Source: Streptomyces sp. TG1A-60 (lineage in GTDB: Bacteria > Actinomycetota > Actinomycetes > Streptomycetales > Streptomycetaceae). From it: a stretch of DNA of 64,000 nt. Of this stretch, positions 8,449 through 17,854 are shown one piece after another; within the stretch, counting starts at the first letter, position 1; each line of letters opens with the position of its first letter. Under the pieces are notes generated by a model. The model worked only from the letters and a program-made list of their open reading frames with translations. It had not been told where the DNA came from and ran no database searches. The stretch is from contig NZ_CP147520.1 of the NCBI RefSeq assembly GCF_037201975.1, forward strand, positions 5,270,001 to 5,334,000. Reading direction: 5' to 3'. Position numbers and translations under genes: made by a program.

Positions 8449-9734
8449 ACGGCGAACTCCTGGAACGCGATGGTCTTCTCGACCGGGTAGTACTCGGTGC
8501 CGAGCAGCTCGCGGATGATGGACGCGTTGCGGTACGCGCCCATGCCCAGGTCGGGCGAGGTGATGCTGTGTGTGTGGACGCCCGCGTTCTGGAGGAAGAC
8601 GCCGCGTCCGGTGGTGTCGATGGAGTAGTTGCGGGCCACGTCGAAGCGGCCGTGGCCGTCGAAGAGGAGCCGGTCGTGGATCGGGGCGAGGAAGGCCGGC
8701 GGCTGGTAGTGGTAGCCGGTGGCGAGGACCAGGCCCTCGGTCTCGATCTGGTAGTCCTTGCCCTGCTCGTCCTGGCGCAGGCCCAGGATGTAGCGCCCGT
8801 CCTCGTGACGCGCGCTGTTGAGGGACGAGTTGGCGAGGAGGCGGGTGGGGACCGGGCGTCCGGCGGCGGTGACGTTCTTCTGGTACAGCAGGTCGAAGAT
8901 CGAGTCGATCAGATCCCCGTTGATGCCCTTGAACAGGCCCTTGTGCTGCTTCTCCAGCCGGTAGCGGGTCTCCTCGGGCAGCGCGCGGAAGTAGTCGATG
9001 TAGTCCGGGGAGGTCATCTCCAGCGTCAGCTTGGTGTACTCCAGCGGGAAGAACCGCGGGGAGCGGGTGACCCAGTTGAGCTGGTAGCCGTGGACGTCGA
9101 TCTCGGAGAGGAGCTCGTGGTAGATCTCCGCGGCGCTCTGGCCGCTGCCGACGATAGTGATCGACTTCTTCGCCCGGAGCTCCGCCTTGCGGTGCGTGTA
9201 GCGCGCGTTGTGGAAGAAGTCGCCGCCCAGGCCCCGGCAGGCCTCCGGGACGTACGGGACGGTTCCCGTGCCGAGGACGAGGTGACGGGCGTGCAGAACG
9301 TCTCCGCCGGCCGTCCTCACGGCGTAGAGGCCGTCCTCGTACGTCACCTCGGTGACCGTGGTGCCGAAGCGCACGTTGCCCAGCCGGTTCGCGGCCCAGC
9401 GGCAGTAGTCGTCGTACTCGACCCGCAGGGGGTAGAAGTTCTCGCGGATGTAGAACGAGTACAGACGGCCGGAGTCCTTCAGGTAGTTGAGGAAGGAGTA
9501 CGGGGACGTCGGGTCGGCGAGGGTGACCAGGTCCGACATGAACGGGGTCTGGAGGTGGGCGCCGTCGAGGAACATCCCCGAGTGCCACTCGAAGTCGGGC
9601 TTCGAGTCCAGGAAGATCCCGTCGAGTTCGGCGATGGGCTCGGTGAGGCAGGCGAGGCCGAGGTTGAAGGGTCCCAGCCCGATGCCGATGAAGTCATGGG
9701 CTCTCACGACGGGTTCAGGAAGCGACGCGGTCAA
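8445..9734 (-). CDS. desB: DesB, cadaverine N-hydroxylase (lysine N6-hydroxylase family)
   Basis: 429 residues. FAD-binding [14 protein letters not shown] near residue 17, NADPH-binding [13 protein letters not shown] near 195, and the C-terminal ATGYHY motif near 310 identify the SidA/IucD/PvdA flavin N-monooxygenases. It hydroxylates cadaverine from DesA. The TTG start at 9734 lies 20 bases inside desA and has GGGAG before it; an alternative GTG 14 codons later ([10 protein letters not shown]) is possible. Second gene of desABCD. Confidence 0.94.
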   Translation of the reverse strand: MTASLPEPVVRAHDFIGIGLGPFNLGLACLTEPIAELDGIFLDSKPDFEWHSGMFLDGAHLQTPFMSDLVTLADPTSPYSFLNYLKDSGRLYSFYIRENFYPLRVEYDDYCRWAANRLGNVRFGTTVTEVTYEDGLYAVRTAGGDVLHARHLVLGTGTVPYVPEACRGLGGDFFHNARYTHRKAELRAKKSITIVGSGQSAAEIYHELLSEIDVHGYQLNWVTRSPRFFPLEYTKLTLEMTSPDYIDYFRALPEETRYRLEKQHKGLFKGINGDLIDSIFDLLYQKNVTAAGRPVPTRLLANSSLNSARHEDGRYILGLRQDEQGKDYQIETEGLVLATGYHYQPPAFLAPIHDRLLFDGHGRFDVARNYSIDTTGRGVFLQNAGVHTHSITSPDLGMGAYRNASIIRELLGTEYYPVEKTIAFQEFAV

Positions 9735-11160
9735 GGGATTCTCCCAGGTACTGCTCGGCGTGGCCGGCGATCAGGTCGAGTACGGCGCTGATGTCGGCCA
9801 CCGTGGTCTCGGGGTTGAGCAGGGTGAACTTCAGATAGTGGCGACCGCCCACCTTGGTGCCCGCGACCACGGCGTCGCCGGAGGCGAACAGGGCCTTGCG
9901 GGCGTAGAGGTTGGCTCGGTCGATCTCGGCCGGGTCGGTGACGGCCTCGGGGATGTAGCGGTAGACCAGCGTGGAGAGCCGGGGCTCCACGACCACGTCG
10001 AAGCGCGGGTCGGCGGCGAGCAGTCTCCAGCCCTCCTCCGCCAGGTCGCAGACCTCGTCGAAGAGCTGCCCGACGCCGTCGGCGCCCATCGTGCGCAGCG
10101 TCATCCACAGTTTGAGCGCGTCGAAGCGGCGGGTGGTCTGGAGGGACTTGTCGACCTGGTTGGGGATGCGCTCGGTGACCATGCGGCGCGGGTTGAGGTA
10201 CTCCGCGTGGTAGGTGGCGTGGCGGAGCGTGGACTCGTCCCGGACGAGCACGGCGGACGAACTCACCGGCTGGAAGAAGGACTTGTGGTAGTCCACGGTG
10301 ACGGAGTCGGCGCGCTCGATGCCGGTCAGCAGCGCGCGGCGCCTGAGCGAGACGAGCAGGCCGCAGCCGTAGGCGGCGTCGACGTGCATCCACGCTCCGA
10401 ACTGGCCGCAGAGCTCGGCTATCTCGGGCAGCGGGTCGATGGAGCCGAAGTCGGTGGTGCCGGCGGTGGCGACGACGGCCATGGGGACGAGGCCGTCGCT
10501 CTCGCAGCGCTCCAGTTCGCGGGCGAGGGCGACCGTCTGCATGCGCTTGTCGCCGTCGACCGGGATGGACACGACGGCGTCCGGGGCGAGGCCCAGCAGT
10601 TTCGCGGACTTTCTGACGCTGAAGTGGCTGACCTCGGAGGCGAAGACGCGCAGTTCGGCGGTGTCGTCGGTCTTGGCCTCCTCGCGGGCGAGGAGCAGCG
10701 CCTGGAGGTTGGACTGTGAGCCGCCGGAGGTGAACACGCCGTCGGCGGAGGGCCCGAAGCCGATGCGCTCGTTGGTCCAGTCGATCAGTCTGCGCTCGAT
10801 CAGGGTGCCGCCGGCCGACTGGTCCCAGGTGTCCAGGGAGGAGTTGACGGCGGAGAGGACGGCCTCGCCGAGCACGGCCGGGATGACGACCGGGCAGTTG
10901 AGGTGGGCGAGGTAGCGCGGGTGGTGGAAGTAGACCGCGTCGCGGAGGTAGACGTCTTCGAGTTCGTCGAGGACGGCGGCCGTGTCGTGCAGCGGCTTGT
11001 CGAGGTCGATCCGCTCGATGCCGGGGGAGAGGGTGTCGACGGTGACACCGGTGAACGGTCGGTCCGTGGTGGCGAGTCTGGCCGCCACCCGCTCCACGCC
11101 TTCGGTCACGGTGCGGCGGTACCGCTCCGCGGTCGTGTCATTGAGCAGGTGCGAGCGCAT
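9715..11160 (-). CDS. desA: DesA, PLP-dependent lysine decarboxylase
   Basis: 481 residues from ATG at 11160, which has GGAGG at good spacing; the frame is open further upstream but that part crosses into the promoter. Group II decarboxylase fold: HVDAAYGCG near residue 260 and [12 protein letters not shown] near 300, where the Lys binds pyridoxal phosphate. It converts L-lysine to cadaverine, the first step of desferrioxamine synthesis. First gene of the coupled desABCD operon; the iron box at 11246-11264 lies about 86 bases upstream of its start. Confidence 0.95.
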   Translation of the reverse strand: MRSHLLNDTTAERYRRTVTEGVERVAARLATTDRPFTGVTVDTLSPGIERIDLDKPLHDTAAVLDELEDVYLRDAVYFHHPRYLAHLNCPVVIPAVLGEAVLSAVNSSLDTWDQSAGGTLIERRLIDWTNERIGFGPSADGVFTSGGSQSNLQALLLAREEAKTDDTAELRVFASEVSHFSVRKSAKLLGLAPDAVVSIPVDGDKRMQTVALARELERCESDGLVPMAVVATAGTTDFGSIDPLPEIAELCGQFGAWMHVDAAYGCGLLVSLRRRALLTGIERADSVTVDYHKSFFQPVSSSAVLVRDESTLRHATYHAEYLNPRRMVTERIPNQVDKSLQTTRRFDALKLWMTLRTMGADGVGQLFDEVCDLAEEGWRLLAADPRFDVVVEPRLSTLVYRYIPEAVTDPAEIDRANLYARKALFASGDAVVAGTKVGGRHYLKFTLLNPETTVADISAVLDLIAGHAEQYLGESLDRVAS

Positions 11161-11245
11161 GGGGAGGTCCTCCGAGCGGGGCGGTCCGGGGCGGGGCGGG
11201 GCGGAGAGGTGAGCGTGAGTGTGGGGCGGCATCCCGTCATTCAAC

Positions 11246-11264
11246 TTAGGTTAGCCTAACCTAA
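11246..11264. promoter_or_regulatory. Iron box (DmdR1/IdeR-type operator) of desABCD
   Basis: TTAGGTTAGCCTAACCTAA is a perfect 19-bp palindrome, extended by one more complementary pair on each side. It matches the actinobacterial DtxR/DmdR operator and lies between the divergent-looking 5' ends of desA and the 3' end of the SIP gene. It should repress desABCD when iron is plentiful. Confidence 0.93.
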
Positions 11265-11329
11265 GCTATCGAGCCGGAGCTCTGACTCCGCCGTGACCGT
11301 GATCACTTCGGTGTCCTCGGCAACTGCGG

Positions 11330-12187
11330 CTACTCGCCGCGCTCCCGCAACTGCTCCTCCGTCAGGCCCTCACGCCAGTACCCGACGAACGTCACCCGCC
11401 GACGGTCGATCCCGCGTTCCCGCACGAGATGCCGGCGCAGCTCCTTCACCCGGCCGGACTCACCGGCGATCCACGCGTACGGCCGTTCGCAGGGCTGCAG
11501 TTCGGCGGCCCGGACCGCGTCGAGGGCGGTCGGCGCGCCCTTCCGCCGGACCAGCCAGGTGATCTCGGCGTCGGCCTCGGTGGCCAGGTCCTGGATGTCC
11601 CCGGCCTCGTGGACCTCCAGCCAGACCCGGGCCCGCGTCCCCGCGGGCAGCGACTCCAGGATCGCCGAGGCGGCGGGCAACGCCGTCTCGTCCCCCCAGA
11701 GCAGCACCAGGTCGGCGTCCGCCGGCGGCCGGAAACGGATCGCCCGGTTGTCGGCGATCGCGGGCCCGAGCAGCACCACCCGGTCGCCGGCCCGCGCCGC
11801 CGACGCCCACCGGGACGCGGGCCCTGCGGGCACGGCGGCGCCCGGCTCCACGCCGTGCAGCACGAAGTCGATGTCGATCTCGGTGGTCTCGCCGTGGAGG
11901 CCGCGGCGCAGTCCCCGCAGGGTGTACGAGCGCATCACTGCCCGCACGTCGTCCGGCAGTTCCCGCCACGCCTGCCACCAGCCGTCGCCCAGTTCACAGG
12001 GCACGGCCGGGGCGTCCTGCCCCGGATGCGGCAGGAAGAGCGAGAGCGACTGATCCCGGCCGTCGGAGTGGAACGACCCGAGATCGTCCCCCGCGAACGA
12101 GACACGCACGAGAGACGGCCCCAGCCGCTCCGTCCGCACGACCTGAAGGGCAAAGAAACGGAAGGGGGCGGCTACGGCCGTCGTCAT
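11330..12187 (-). CDS. desF: Siderophore-interacting protein (ferric-siderophore reductase, SIP family)
   Basis: 285 residues. N-terminal FAD-binding barrel with the RSYTLR motif (VMRSYTLRGLRRG near residue 85) and a C-terminal NAD(P)H/SIP domain (LVLLWGDETALPAASAILESLPAGTRARVWLEV; AWIAGESGRVKELRRHLVRERGIDRRRVTFVGYWREG). SIP proteins reduce Fe(III) in imported siderophores in the cytoplasm to release Fe(II). It follows desE on the same strand after 116 bases, so both probably form one transcript from the iron box at 13407. Confidence 0.9.
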   Translation of the reverse strand: MTTAVAAPFRFFALQVVRTERLGPSLVRVSFAGDDLGSFHSDGRDQSLSLFLPHPGQDAPAVPCELGDGWWQAWRELPDDVRAVMRSYTLRGLRRGLHGETTEIDIDFVLHGVEPGAAVPAGPASRWASAARAGDRVVLLGPAIADNRAIRFRPPADADLVLLWGDETALPAASAILESLPAGTRARVWLEVHEAGDIQDLATEADAEITWLVRRKGAPTALDAVRAAELQPCERPYAWIAGESGRVKELRRHLVRERGIDRRRVTFVGYWREGLTEEQLRERGE

Positions 12188-12303
12188 GGGGTGGCTCCTG
12201 AATCAGGGGCGGGAGCGTATGCAGGAAAGGGCGAGCCCGGGAAACCCGGGGTCGCGGGGAACCGCGCGGTCAGCCACGACGGGCCCGCGGTTCACCCACT
12301 GCC

Positions 12304-13353
12304 TCAACTGACCTTCTCGGCCTTCTCGATCGCCTCGGCCAGCTCCTCAAGGAGGGGCGCGCACTTGTCGTAGGACAGGATCGGCTCGGGGTTACGGCCG
12401 ATGACCTGCCCCGCCTCCACCGCAGGCAGCTTCTTCCACGTCGCCTCTTCGATCGCGTCCGGCTGGATCGCCGACGTGCGGTTGTCCATCATGATGACGT
12501 CCGCGTCGTACTTGTCGACGTTCTCCCAGCTGAGGTTCTCGAACCAGCCGCCGCTCGCCTTCAGCGCGGCGGCGCTCGGCTCGACGAAGTTCACCCCGAG
12601 GGCCTTGAAGTACTCGAGGTCGATGGAGAGGTTGGAGCCGGACACGTAGAAGATGTCCTGGCTGGCGGAACCGGCGAGCACCTTGATGTCGGGCTTGGCC
12701 TTGGTGGCCGCGCGCAGCCGGGCGGCGGCGTCCTCGAACCGCTTCTTGGCCGCGGTGGTCTTCTCGGACTCCGTGTCGGCGCCGAGCGCCCCGGCCAGCT
12801 CCAGCATGCGCTGCAGCGGCTCGGTCATCTGACGGTCGTAGACGGAGACGCCGACGCTCGGGGCGAGCTTGGCGATCTTGTCCTTGGAGGCCTCGGGCAC
12901 GTACCAGAGGGTGCCGGCGTCGTCGAACAGCGTCGTGATGAGGACGTCCGGGGAGAGCGCGGCGTACTTCTCGACGTTGAACTCGTCCCAGGTGTTGCCG
13001 AGGATGGTGACCTTGCCGATGTCGAGGTCGCCGGCCTGGACGTCGGCCTTGCCGTCGGTCGTCCTGGTCGGCCCGAAGACGCCCTTGACGCCGACGCCGT
13101 AGTCGTACAGCGCGGCGGCGACCCCCACGAACGCGACGATGTCCGCCGGCACCTGGTCCGTCCTGACGGTCTCGCCGCGGTCGTCCTTGAACGACCAGGG
13201 GCCGGACCCGGCGGCAGCCGACTCCTTGTCGGAGCCAGCGCCGCTGCTCGCGTCCTCGTCCCCGCAGGCGGCGAGGACGGCACCGAGACCGAGTGCGCCA
13301 CCGGCGGCGAGGATGCCACGGCGGGTGAGGTGAGCGGCTCTGGCGTTGGACAT
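12304..13353 (-). CDS. desE: DesE, ferrioxamine-binding lipoprotein of an ABC importer
   Basis: 349 residues. The N-terminus has a twin-arginine-like TRRGILAAGGALGLG signal and a lipobox LAAC near residue 29 (GAVLAACGDEDASSG), so it is exported and lipid-anchored. The rest is a periplasmic binding protein type III fold (ADIVAFVGVAAALYDYGVGVKGVFG; ALSPDVLITTLFDDAG). It captures ferrioxamines outside the cell and passes them to an ABC permease not present in this window. The iron box at 13407 precedes it. Confidence 0.92.
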   Translation of the reverse strand: MSNARAAHLTRRGILAAGGALGLGAVLAACGDEDASSGAGSDKESAAAGSGPWSFKDDRGETVRTDQVPADIVAFVGVAAALYDYGVGVKGVFGPTRTTDGKADVQAGDLDIGKVTILGNTWDEFNVEKYAALSPDVLITTLFDDAGTLWYVPEASKDKIAKLAPSVGVSVYDRQMTEPLQRMLELAGALGADTESEKTTAAKKRFEDAAARLRAATKAKPDIKVLAGSASQDIFYVSGSNLSIDLEYFKALGVNFVEPSAAALKASGGWFENLSWENVDKYDADVIMMDNRTSAIQPDAIEEATWKKLPAVEAGQVIGRNPEPILSYDKCAPLLEELAEAIEKAEKVS

Positions 13354-13406
13354 GTGTGTGGCTACTTTCGAACGGGGCGGAGTACCGCCCGAGGGCGAGT
13401 TCGAAG

Positions 13407-13425
13407 ATAGGTTAGCCTAACCTCA
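13407..13425. promoter_or_regulatory. Iron box upstream of desE
   Basis: ATAGGTTAGCCTAACCTCA keeps the 15-bp perfect palindromic centre AGGTTAGCCTAACCT of the site at 11246 and matches the DmdR/IdeR consensus. It lies 54 bases before the desE start and should give iron repression of desE and the SIP gene. It is also close to the right-hand limit of the conserved des block. Confidence 0.9.
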
Positions 13426-13588
13426 CTGCTTGTCCAGAAGGTGGTCCCGGCAGAGGGGTGCCCGGGTCGACGCCGGTCCTGACCTTTGATTCGCCTGTGA
13501 ATCTAAGGTCGGGTGGGTTGCTGATGGTCCAACAGGTGGTACCTCGACGTGATGCGCGTGTCTTGCCGTTGCAGGGCCCAGTCCATCC

Positions 13589-14524
13589 TCAACTCGGCGG
13601 ACTGGAGATCGTGGGCCGATCGGCCTTGACGGCCTCGGCGACCCGGGACGCCGTCTCGCGCAGCCAGATGTGTGCCGCGTCGTGTGTGTGCACCGGGTGC
13701 CACCACAGGGCTTCCTGGAGCGGCACGGCGTCGTAGGGCGGTTCCATGACGCGAACGGGGACGAGTCCGTCCAGCCGCCCGGCCAGACGTCCCTGGATGA
13801 GGGCCACCCGGCGAGTGCCGGCGACCAGGAGGGGCATCAGCTGGAAGCTGTCGACGGAGACCTCCACGCGCGGCTCGATACCGAGCATGCCGATCTGGCG
13901 GGCGGCGGGTGCGTCGTAGGTGCGCTGGTACGTCACCCACGGCAGGCGGGCCAGGTCGTCGAGGGTGAGGTGTTCGCCGACCTCGGGGTTGTCGTCGGCG
14001 ACGAGGTAGACCCAGCTGTCCCGGTAGAGCTCGACCGTGGGGAAGCCGCTGATGATGCCGTGTGGCATCAGCAGTCCGTCGGCGGTGCTCAGCAGCGCCC
14101 CGGTGTTGTCGATGATTTCCGTAGGTGCCTGTTTGAACCGGAGCCGGATGCCTGGCGCCTCGGCGTGGATGGCGCGGGCGAGTTCGGCACCGAAGACGGC
14201 CACCGCGTAGTCGGAGGCGATCAGAGTGAACTCGTGCTCCTCGTGCGCCGGGTCGAAGTCGGCCTGGCTGGAGAAGACGCGCTCCAGCAGGTCGCAGGCG
14301 GTGGCGGTGCGGTCGAGGAGGGCCAGACCGAGGGCGGTCAGTTCGTAGCGTCCGCCGGCCCGGGAGAGCAGCTCGTCGTCGAAGTGGTGACGCAGCCGGG
14401 CCAGGGCGGCGCTCATGGCGGGCTGGCTGAGCCCGATGCGCCGGCCCGCCCTGGTGACGTTGAGCTCCTCCAGAAGGGCGCGCAGGGCGACGACGAGGTT
14501 GAGGTCGAGGCTTGCCAGATTCAC
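13589..14524 (-). CDS. LysR-family regulator of the adjacent catabolic cluster
   Basis: 311 residues. Winged HTH at residues about 6-65 (LNLVVALRALLEELNVTRAGRRIGLSQPAMSAALARLRHHFDDELL), followed by a LysR substrate-binding domain (EFTLIASDYAVAVFGAELARAIHAEAPGIRLRFKQ). The NodD/NahR-like opening MNLASLDLNL and FDDELLSRAGGRYELTALG are typical of regulators of aromatic degradation. It is divergent from the gene at 14655, the standard arrangement for a LysR activator with its target operon. The coinducer is probably an aromatic intermediate (inference). Confidence 0.9.
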   Translation of the reverse strand: MNLASLDLNLVVALRALLEELNVTRAGRRIGLSQPAMSAALARLRHHFDDELLSRAGGRYELTALGLALLDRTATACDLLERVFSSQADFDPAHEEHEFTLIASDYAVAVFGAELARAIHAEAPGIRLRFKQAPTEIIDNTGALLSTADGLLMPHGIISGFPTVELYRDSWVYLVADDNPEVGEHLTLDDLARLPWVTYQRTYDAPAARQIGMLGIEPRVEVSVDSFQLMPLLVAGTRRVALIQGRLAGRLDGLVPVRVMEPPYDAVPLQEALWWHPVHTHDAAHIWLRETASRVAEAVKADRPTISSPPS

Positions 14525-14586
14525 GAAGCGTCCCAGTGCCGTGTCGGAAGCGTACGGGTATTTGTCGCCTGGATTGAGATCATCCA

Positions 14587-14601
14587 GGGAATCGATTTCC
14601 C
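14587..14601. promoter_or_regulatory. Candidate LysR operator in the divergent promoter
   Basis: GGGAATCGATTTCCC is an imperfect dyad with GGGAA/TTCCC arms, between the LysR gene and the first catabolic gene. LysR boxes are usually interrupted dyads of the T-N11-A kind; this one fits in place and symmetry, but no further copy was found. Confidence 0.35.
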
Positions 14602-14654
14602 AGATCAGAAGTTACGGGCCAGATTAGTGGAACCGCAATCGGGAGGACATCTCC

Positions 14655-15659
14655 GTGACATCCGCTGCCGCGTCGGCACCCCTCATCCCCTTCTCCGGCC
14701 CGTTCGCCCTCGGCACGCTCTCGGCACCGGGCGAAGCCCGGTGGCCGGGCCTCGTGGCGCCGGACGGCCGAGCGCTCGACCTGCGTACGGCACTGGGTGA
14801 ACCCGCGCTGACCACGCTCGCGCTCCTGGAGCGCTGGGACGAGGAGCTGCCGCGGCTGCACACCCTCGCCGGGGACCCGACGCGCGACTGGCGGCCGGTG
14901 GCGGACCTGGTGGTGCACGCGCCCGTCGAGCCCCGGCAGATCTTCCAGTCCGGCGCCAACTACCGGCAGCACGTGATCGACCTGGCGGTCGCACACCGCG
15001 CCCCGGACGACCCGCGCACCGTCGAGGAGGCCCGCGCCGAGGTCGCGGCGGTCATGGACGAGCGGGCCGCCGAGGACCTCCCCTACGTCTTCATCGGCCT
15101 GCCGACCACGATCAGCGGCCCCTACGACGACGTGGTACTGCCCGCCCGGGCCCAGAAGCCCGACTGGGAGCTGGAACTGGCCGCGGTGATCTCCCGCCCC
15201 ACCTACCAGGTCACCGTGGAGGAAGCCCTGGATCACGTCGCGGGCTACACCATCGCCAACGACCTCACCGACCGCGCGACCGTCTTCCGCCGGGACATGC
15301 CCCCGATCGGCACCGACTGGCTGCGCAGCAAGAACGCCCCCGGCTTCACCCCGCTCGGCCCGTGGATCGTCCCGGCCGGCTCCATCACGGACCCCTCCGA
15401 CCTGCAGGTCACCCTGAAACTCAACGGCGAGACCATGCAGGACGAGTCCACCAAGGACATGATCTTCGGCGTCGCACGCTTGGTCTCGTACATCTCCCAG
15501 AGCGCCCGACTGCTTCCCGGCGACCTGGTCCTGACCGGCAGCCCGGCCGGCAACGGCATCCACTGGGGCCGGCTGCTGCGCGACGGCGACGTGATGGACG
15601 GCTCGGTCACCGGGCTCGGAGCCCAGCGCACCCGCTGTGTCACGGAGGAGGCCCGATGA
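14655..15659 (+). CDS. Fumarylacetoacetate hydrolase-family protein 1
   Basis: 334 residues from GTG at 14655 with GGGAGGA upstream. FAH catalytic domain from about residue 95 (QIFQSGANYRQHV; KPDWELELAAVISRPTYQVTVEEALDHVAGYTIANDLTDR; LVSYISQSARLLPGDLVLTGSPAGNG). The metal-site residues of the ExE...D pattern are present (WELEL; ANDLTDR). The family cleaves or isomerises C-C bonds in 2-oxo acids at the end of aromatic meta-cleavage. First gene of the LysR-controlled operon, coupled by ATGA to the next gene. The exact substrate is not readable. Confidence 0.85.
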   Translation: MTSAAASAPLIPFSGPFALGTLSAPGEARWPGLVAPDGRALDLRTALGEPALTTLALLERWDEELPRLHTLAGDPTRDWRPVADLVVHAPVEPRQIFQSGANYRQHVIDLAVAHRAPDDPRTVEEARAEVAAVMDERAAEDLPYVFIGLPTTISGPYDDVVLPARAQKPDWELELAAVISRPTYQVTVEEALDHVAGYTIANDLTDRATVFRRDMPPIGTDWLRSKNAPGFTPLGPWIVPAGSITDPSDLQVTLKLNGETMQDESTKDMIFGVARLVSYISQSARLLPGDLVLTGSPAGNGIHWGRLLRDGDVMDGSVTGLGAQRTRCVTEEAR

Positions 15660-16627
15660 CCGCCGACCGTATCGACCGTACGGATCCCGAGGCGGCGATC
15701 GCCGAGGCCGCGAAGGCCTGCTCGAACTGGGGCCGCTGGGGCGAGGACGACGTGCTCGGCACGCTCAACTTCCTCGACGAGGCCAAGCGCCGCGAGGGCG
15801 CGGCCCTGATCCGCGACGGCGTCAGTTTCTCCTTGTCACAGGCCTTCGACATGGACGGCCCGCAGAAAGGCTGGCGGCGGCGTACGAACCCGGTGCACAC
15901 GATGCTCGCCACCGGTACCGACGCCGCCCTGGGCGGCCAGGGCTTTCCGCACGGTTTCGGCGGCGCCGACGACGTGATCGCCATGCCCCTGCAGTGCTCC
16001 ACCCAATGGGACGGGCTCGGGCACATCTTCGATCACGGCAAGGCGTGGAACGGCCGCCCGGCGGAGAAGGTCGTCACCTCCGAAGGCGACCTGGTCACCG
16101 GCATCGAGCACATGGCTCCGCACGTCGCCGGGCGGGGCGTCCTCCTCGACGTGGGCCTGGTCATCGGCCAGGGCGGCGAACTGCCCGACGGCTTCGCCAT
16201 CACCGAGGAGCACCTGACCGCGACCGCCGCCTCGCATGGTGTGACCGTCGGTCGCGGCGACCTGGTCCTCGTGCGCACCGGGCGGCTGGCACGTGCCCGT
16301 CACGAAGGCTGGGGCGACTACGCGGGCGGGCCCGCGCCGGGGCTGAGCTTCAGTACGGCCGGCTGGCTGCACCGGAGCGAGATCGCCGGGATCGCCACCG
16401 ACACCTGGGGCTTCGAGGTGCGGCCCAACGAGTTCGACCACGCCTTCCAGCCGCTGCACCAGGTCGCCATCCCCCACATCGGTCTGCTCATCGGTGAGAT
16501 GTGGGACCTCGACGCCCTCGCCGCGCATTGCGCCGCCGACGGCCGGTACGAGTTCTGGCTCACCGCCGCGCCACTGCCCATCACCGGTTCCGTCGGCTCA
16601 CCGGTGAATCCCATCGCCGTCAAGTAA
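15656..16627 (+). CDS. Cyclase-family metal-dependent hydrolase (kynurenine formamidase/isatin hydrolase-like)
   Basis: 323 residues from ATG at 15656, which overlaps the preceding stop (ATGA); the longer open frame upstream is only a shadow of the FAH gene. PF04199-type motifs: STQWDGLGHIFDHGKAWNG near residue 113 carries the H-x-D-like metal ligands (in the family usually HxGTHxDxPxH), then GRGVLLDVG, VTVGRGDLVLVRTGR and AFQPLHQVAIPHIGLLIGEMWDLDAL. Family members hydrolyse N-formylkynurenine, isatin or related cyclic or amide substrates. Here it probably opens a ring or amide in the pathway. Confidence 0.8.
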   Translation: MTADRIDRTDPEAAIAEAAKACSNWGRWGEDDVLGTLNFLDEAKRREGAALIRDGVSFSLSQAFDMDGPQKGWRRRTNPVHTMLATGTDAALGGQGFPHGFGGADDVIAMPLQCSTQWDGLGHIFDHGKAWNGRPAEKVVTSEGDLVTGIEHMAPHVAGRGVLLDVGLVIGQGGELPDGFAITEEHLTATAASHGVTVGRGDLVLVRTGRLARARHEGWGDYAGGPAPGLSFSTAGWLHRSEIAGIATDTWGFEVRPNEFDHAFQPLHQVAIPHIGLLIGEMWDLDALAAHCAADGRYEFWLTAAPLPITGSVGSPVNPIAVK

Positions 16628-16714
16628 CGCCCCTGGACGGCCGGGCGCGCCGCGCCCGGCCCGCAACACCCCCTTGCCGCTCGAAGTCGCGCGGCACCAT
16701 CTCAGGGAGAACCC

Positions 16715-17854
16715 ATGGAAGATTCCCGCCTCCGCACCGTCCTCGTCATCGGCGGCGGCGCGTCCGGCAACGCCGTGACCGTGCTGCTGCAGCGGGCGGG
16801 TGTCGCCGTGGAACTGATCGAGGCCAAATCCGACTGGAACGTGCTCGGCTCCGGCATCACCCTCCAGGGCAACGCGCTGCGCGTGCTGCGCGAAGTGGGC
16901 GTGTGGGACAAGGTCCGGGAGAGTGGCTACGCCGTCGACGCCGTCAGCCTGGCCGCGCCCGACGGGACCGTGTTCCATGTCCAGCAGGACATCCGCACCG
17001 GTGGGGACGACCTGCCCGCGACCGTCGGCATGCAGCGGCCCCGGCTCCAGGAGATCCTGTGTGAGGCCGTTCGCGAGAGCGGCGCGACGGTGCGCCTGGG
17101 TACCACCGCCGAGGAACTGGTGCAGGACGCGTCCGGCGTCACCGCCCGGTTCAGCGACGGCACCGAGGGGCGCTACGACCTTGTCATCGCCGCCGACGGC
17201 GTCAGCTCCCGCACCCGCGCGATGATCGGCATCAGCGACAAGCCCGAACCGACCGGCATGGCCATCTGGCGCGCCCCCGCGCCCCGCCCCGCGGGCGTGG
17301 AGCGCATGGACCTGTCCTACGGCGGAACGTGCTACATCGCCGGCTACTGCCCCACCAGCAAGAACACCATCTACGCCTACCTCGTCGAGGCCAACCGCGA
17401 CCGCGCCTCCATCGACCCGGCCTCGTACGCGGACGAGATGCGGCGGCTGGCCGCACCCTACGGGGGTGTGTGGCCGGAGATCGCCGCGAGCATCACCGAC
17501 CCCGCCAAGGTCAACTACACCTGGTTCGACCGGCTGCTCGTCGAGGGCTCCTGGCACCGCGGCCGAGTCGTGCTGATCGGTGACGCGGCCCACGTCTGTC
17601 CCCCCACGATCGCCCAGGGGGCGGCCATGTCGCTGGAGGACGCCTCCGTACTGGCCGAGATGCTGAGCGAGGAGCAGGACTGGAGCTCCCTCGACGCCCT
17701 GCTGACCGGCTTCTACGAACGCCGGATCGACCGTGTCCGCATGGTGGTCGAAGCGTCCGTGCAACTCGGACAGTGGCAGCTGGACGGCGTCCGCGACGCC
17801 GACGCACCCGGTCTGATCGGCCGCACGATGTCCGTCCTGAGGGAGACCCCGTGA
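16715..17854 (+). CDS. FAD-dependent aromatic monooxygenase 1
   Basis: 379 residues. N-terminal Rossmann motif VLVIGGGASGNAVTVLL, the DG motif VIAADGVSSRTRAMIG near residue 158, and GDAAHVCPPTIAQGAAMSLEDASVL near 289 define the p-hydroxybenzoate-hydroxylase-type class A flavoprotein monooxygenases. These hydroxylate an aromatic ring with NAD(P)H and O2, so it likely supplies the diol for the dioxygenase-like protein at 18931. Its stop overlaps the next start (GTGA). The substrate is unknown. Confidence 0.87.
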   Translation: MEDSRLRTVLVIGGGASGNAVTVLLQRAGVAVELIEAKSDWNVLGSGITLQGNALRVLREVGVWDKVRESGYAVDAVSLAAPDGTVFHVQQDIRTGGDDLPATVGMQRPRLQEILCEAVRESGATVRLGTTAEELVQDASGVTARFSDGTEGRYDLVIAADGVSSRTRAMIGISDKPEPTGMAIWRAPAPRPAGVERMDLSYGGTCYIAGYCPTSKNTIYAYLVEANRDRASIDPASYADEMRRLAAPYGGVWPEIAASITDPAKVNYTWFDRLLVEGSWHRGRVVLIGDAAHVCPPTIAQGAAMSLEDASVLAEMLSEEQDWSSLDALLTGFYERRIDRVRMVVEASVQLGQWQLDGVRDADAPGLIGRTMSVLRETP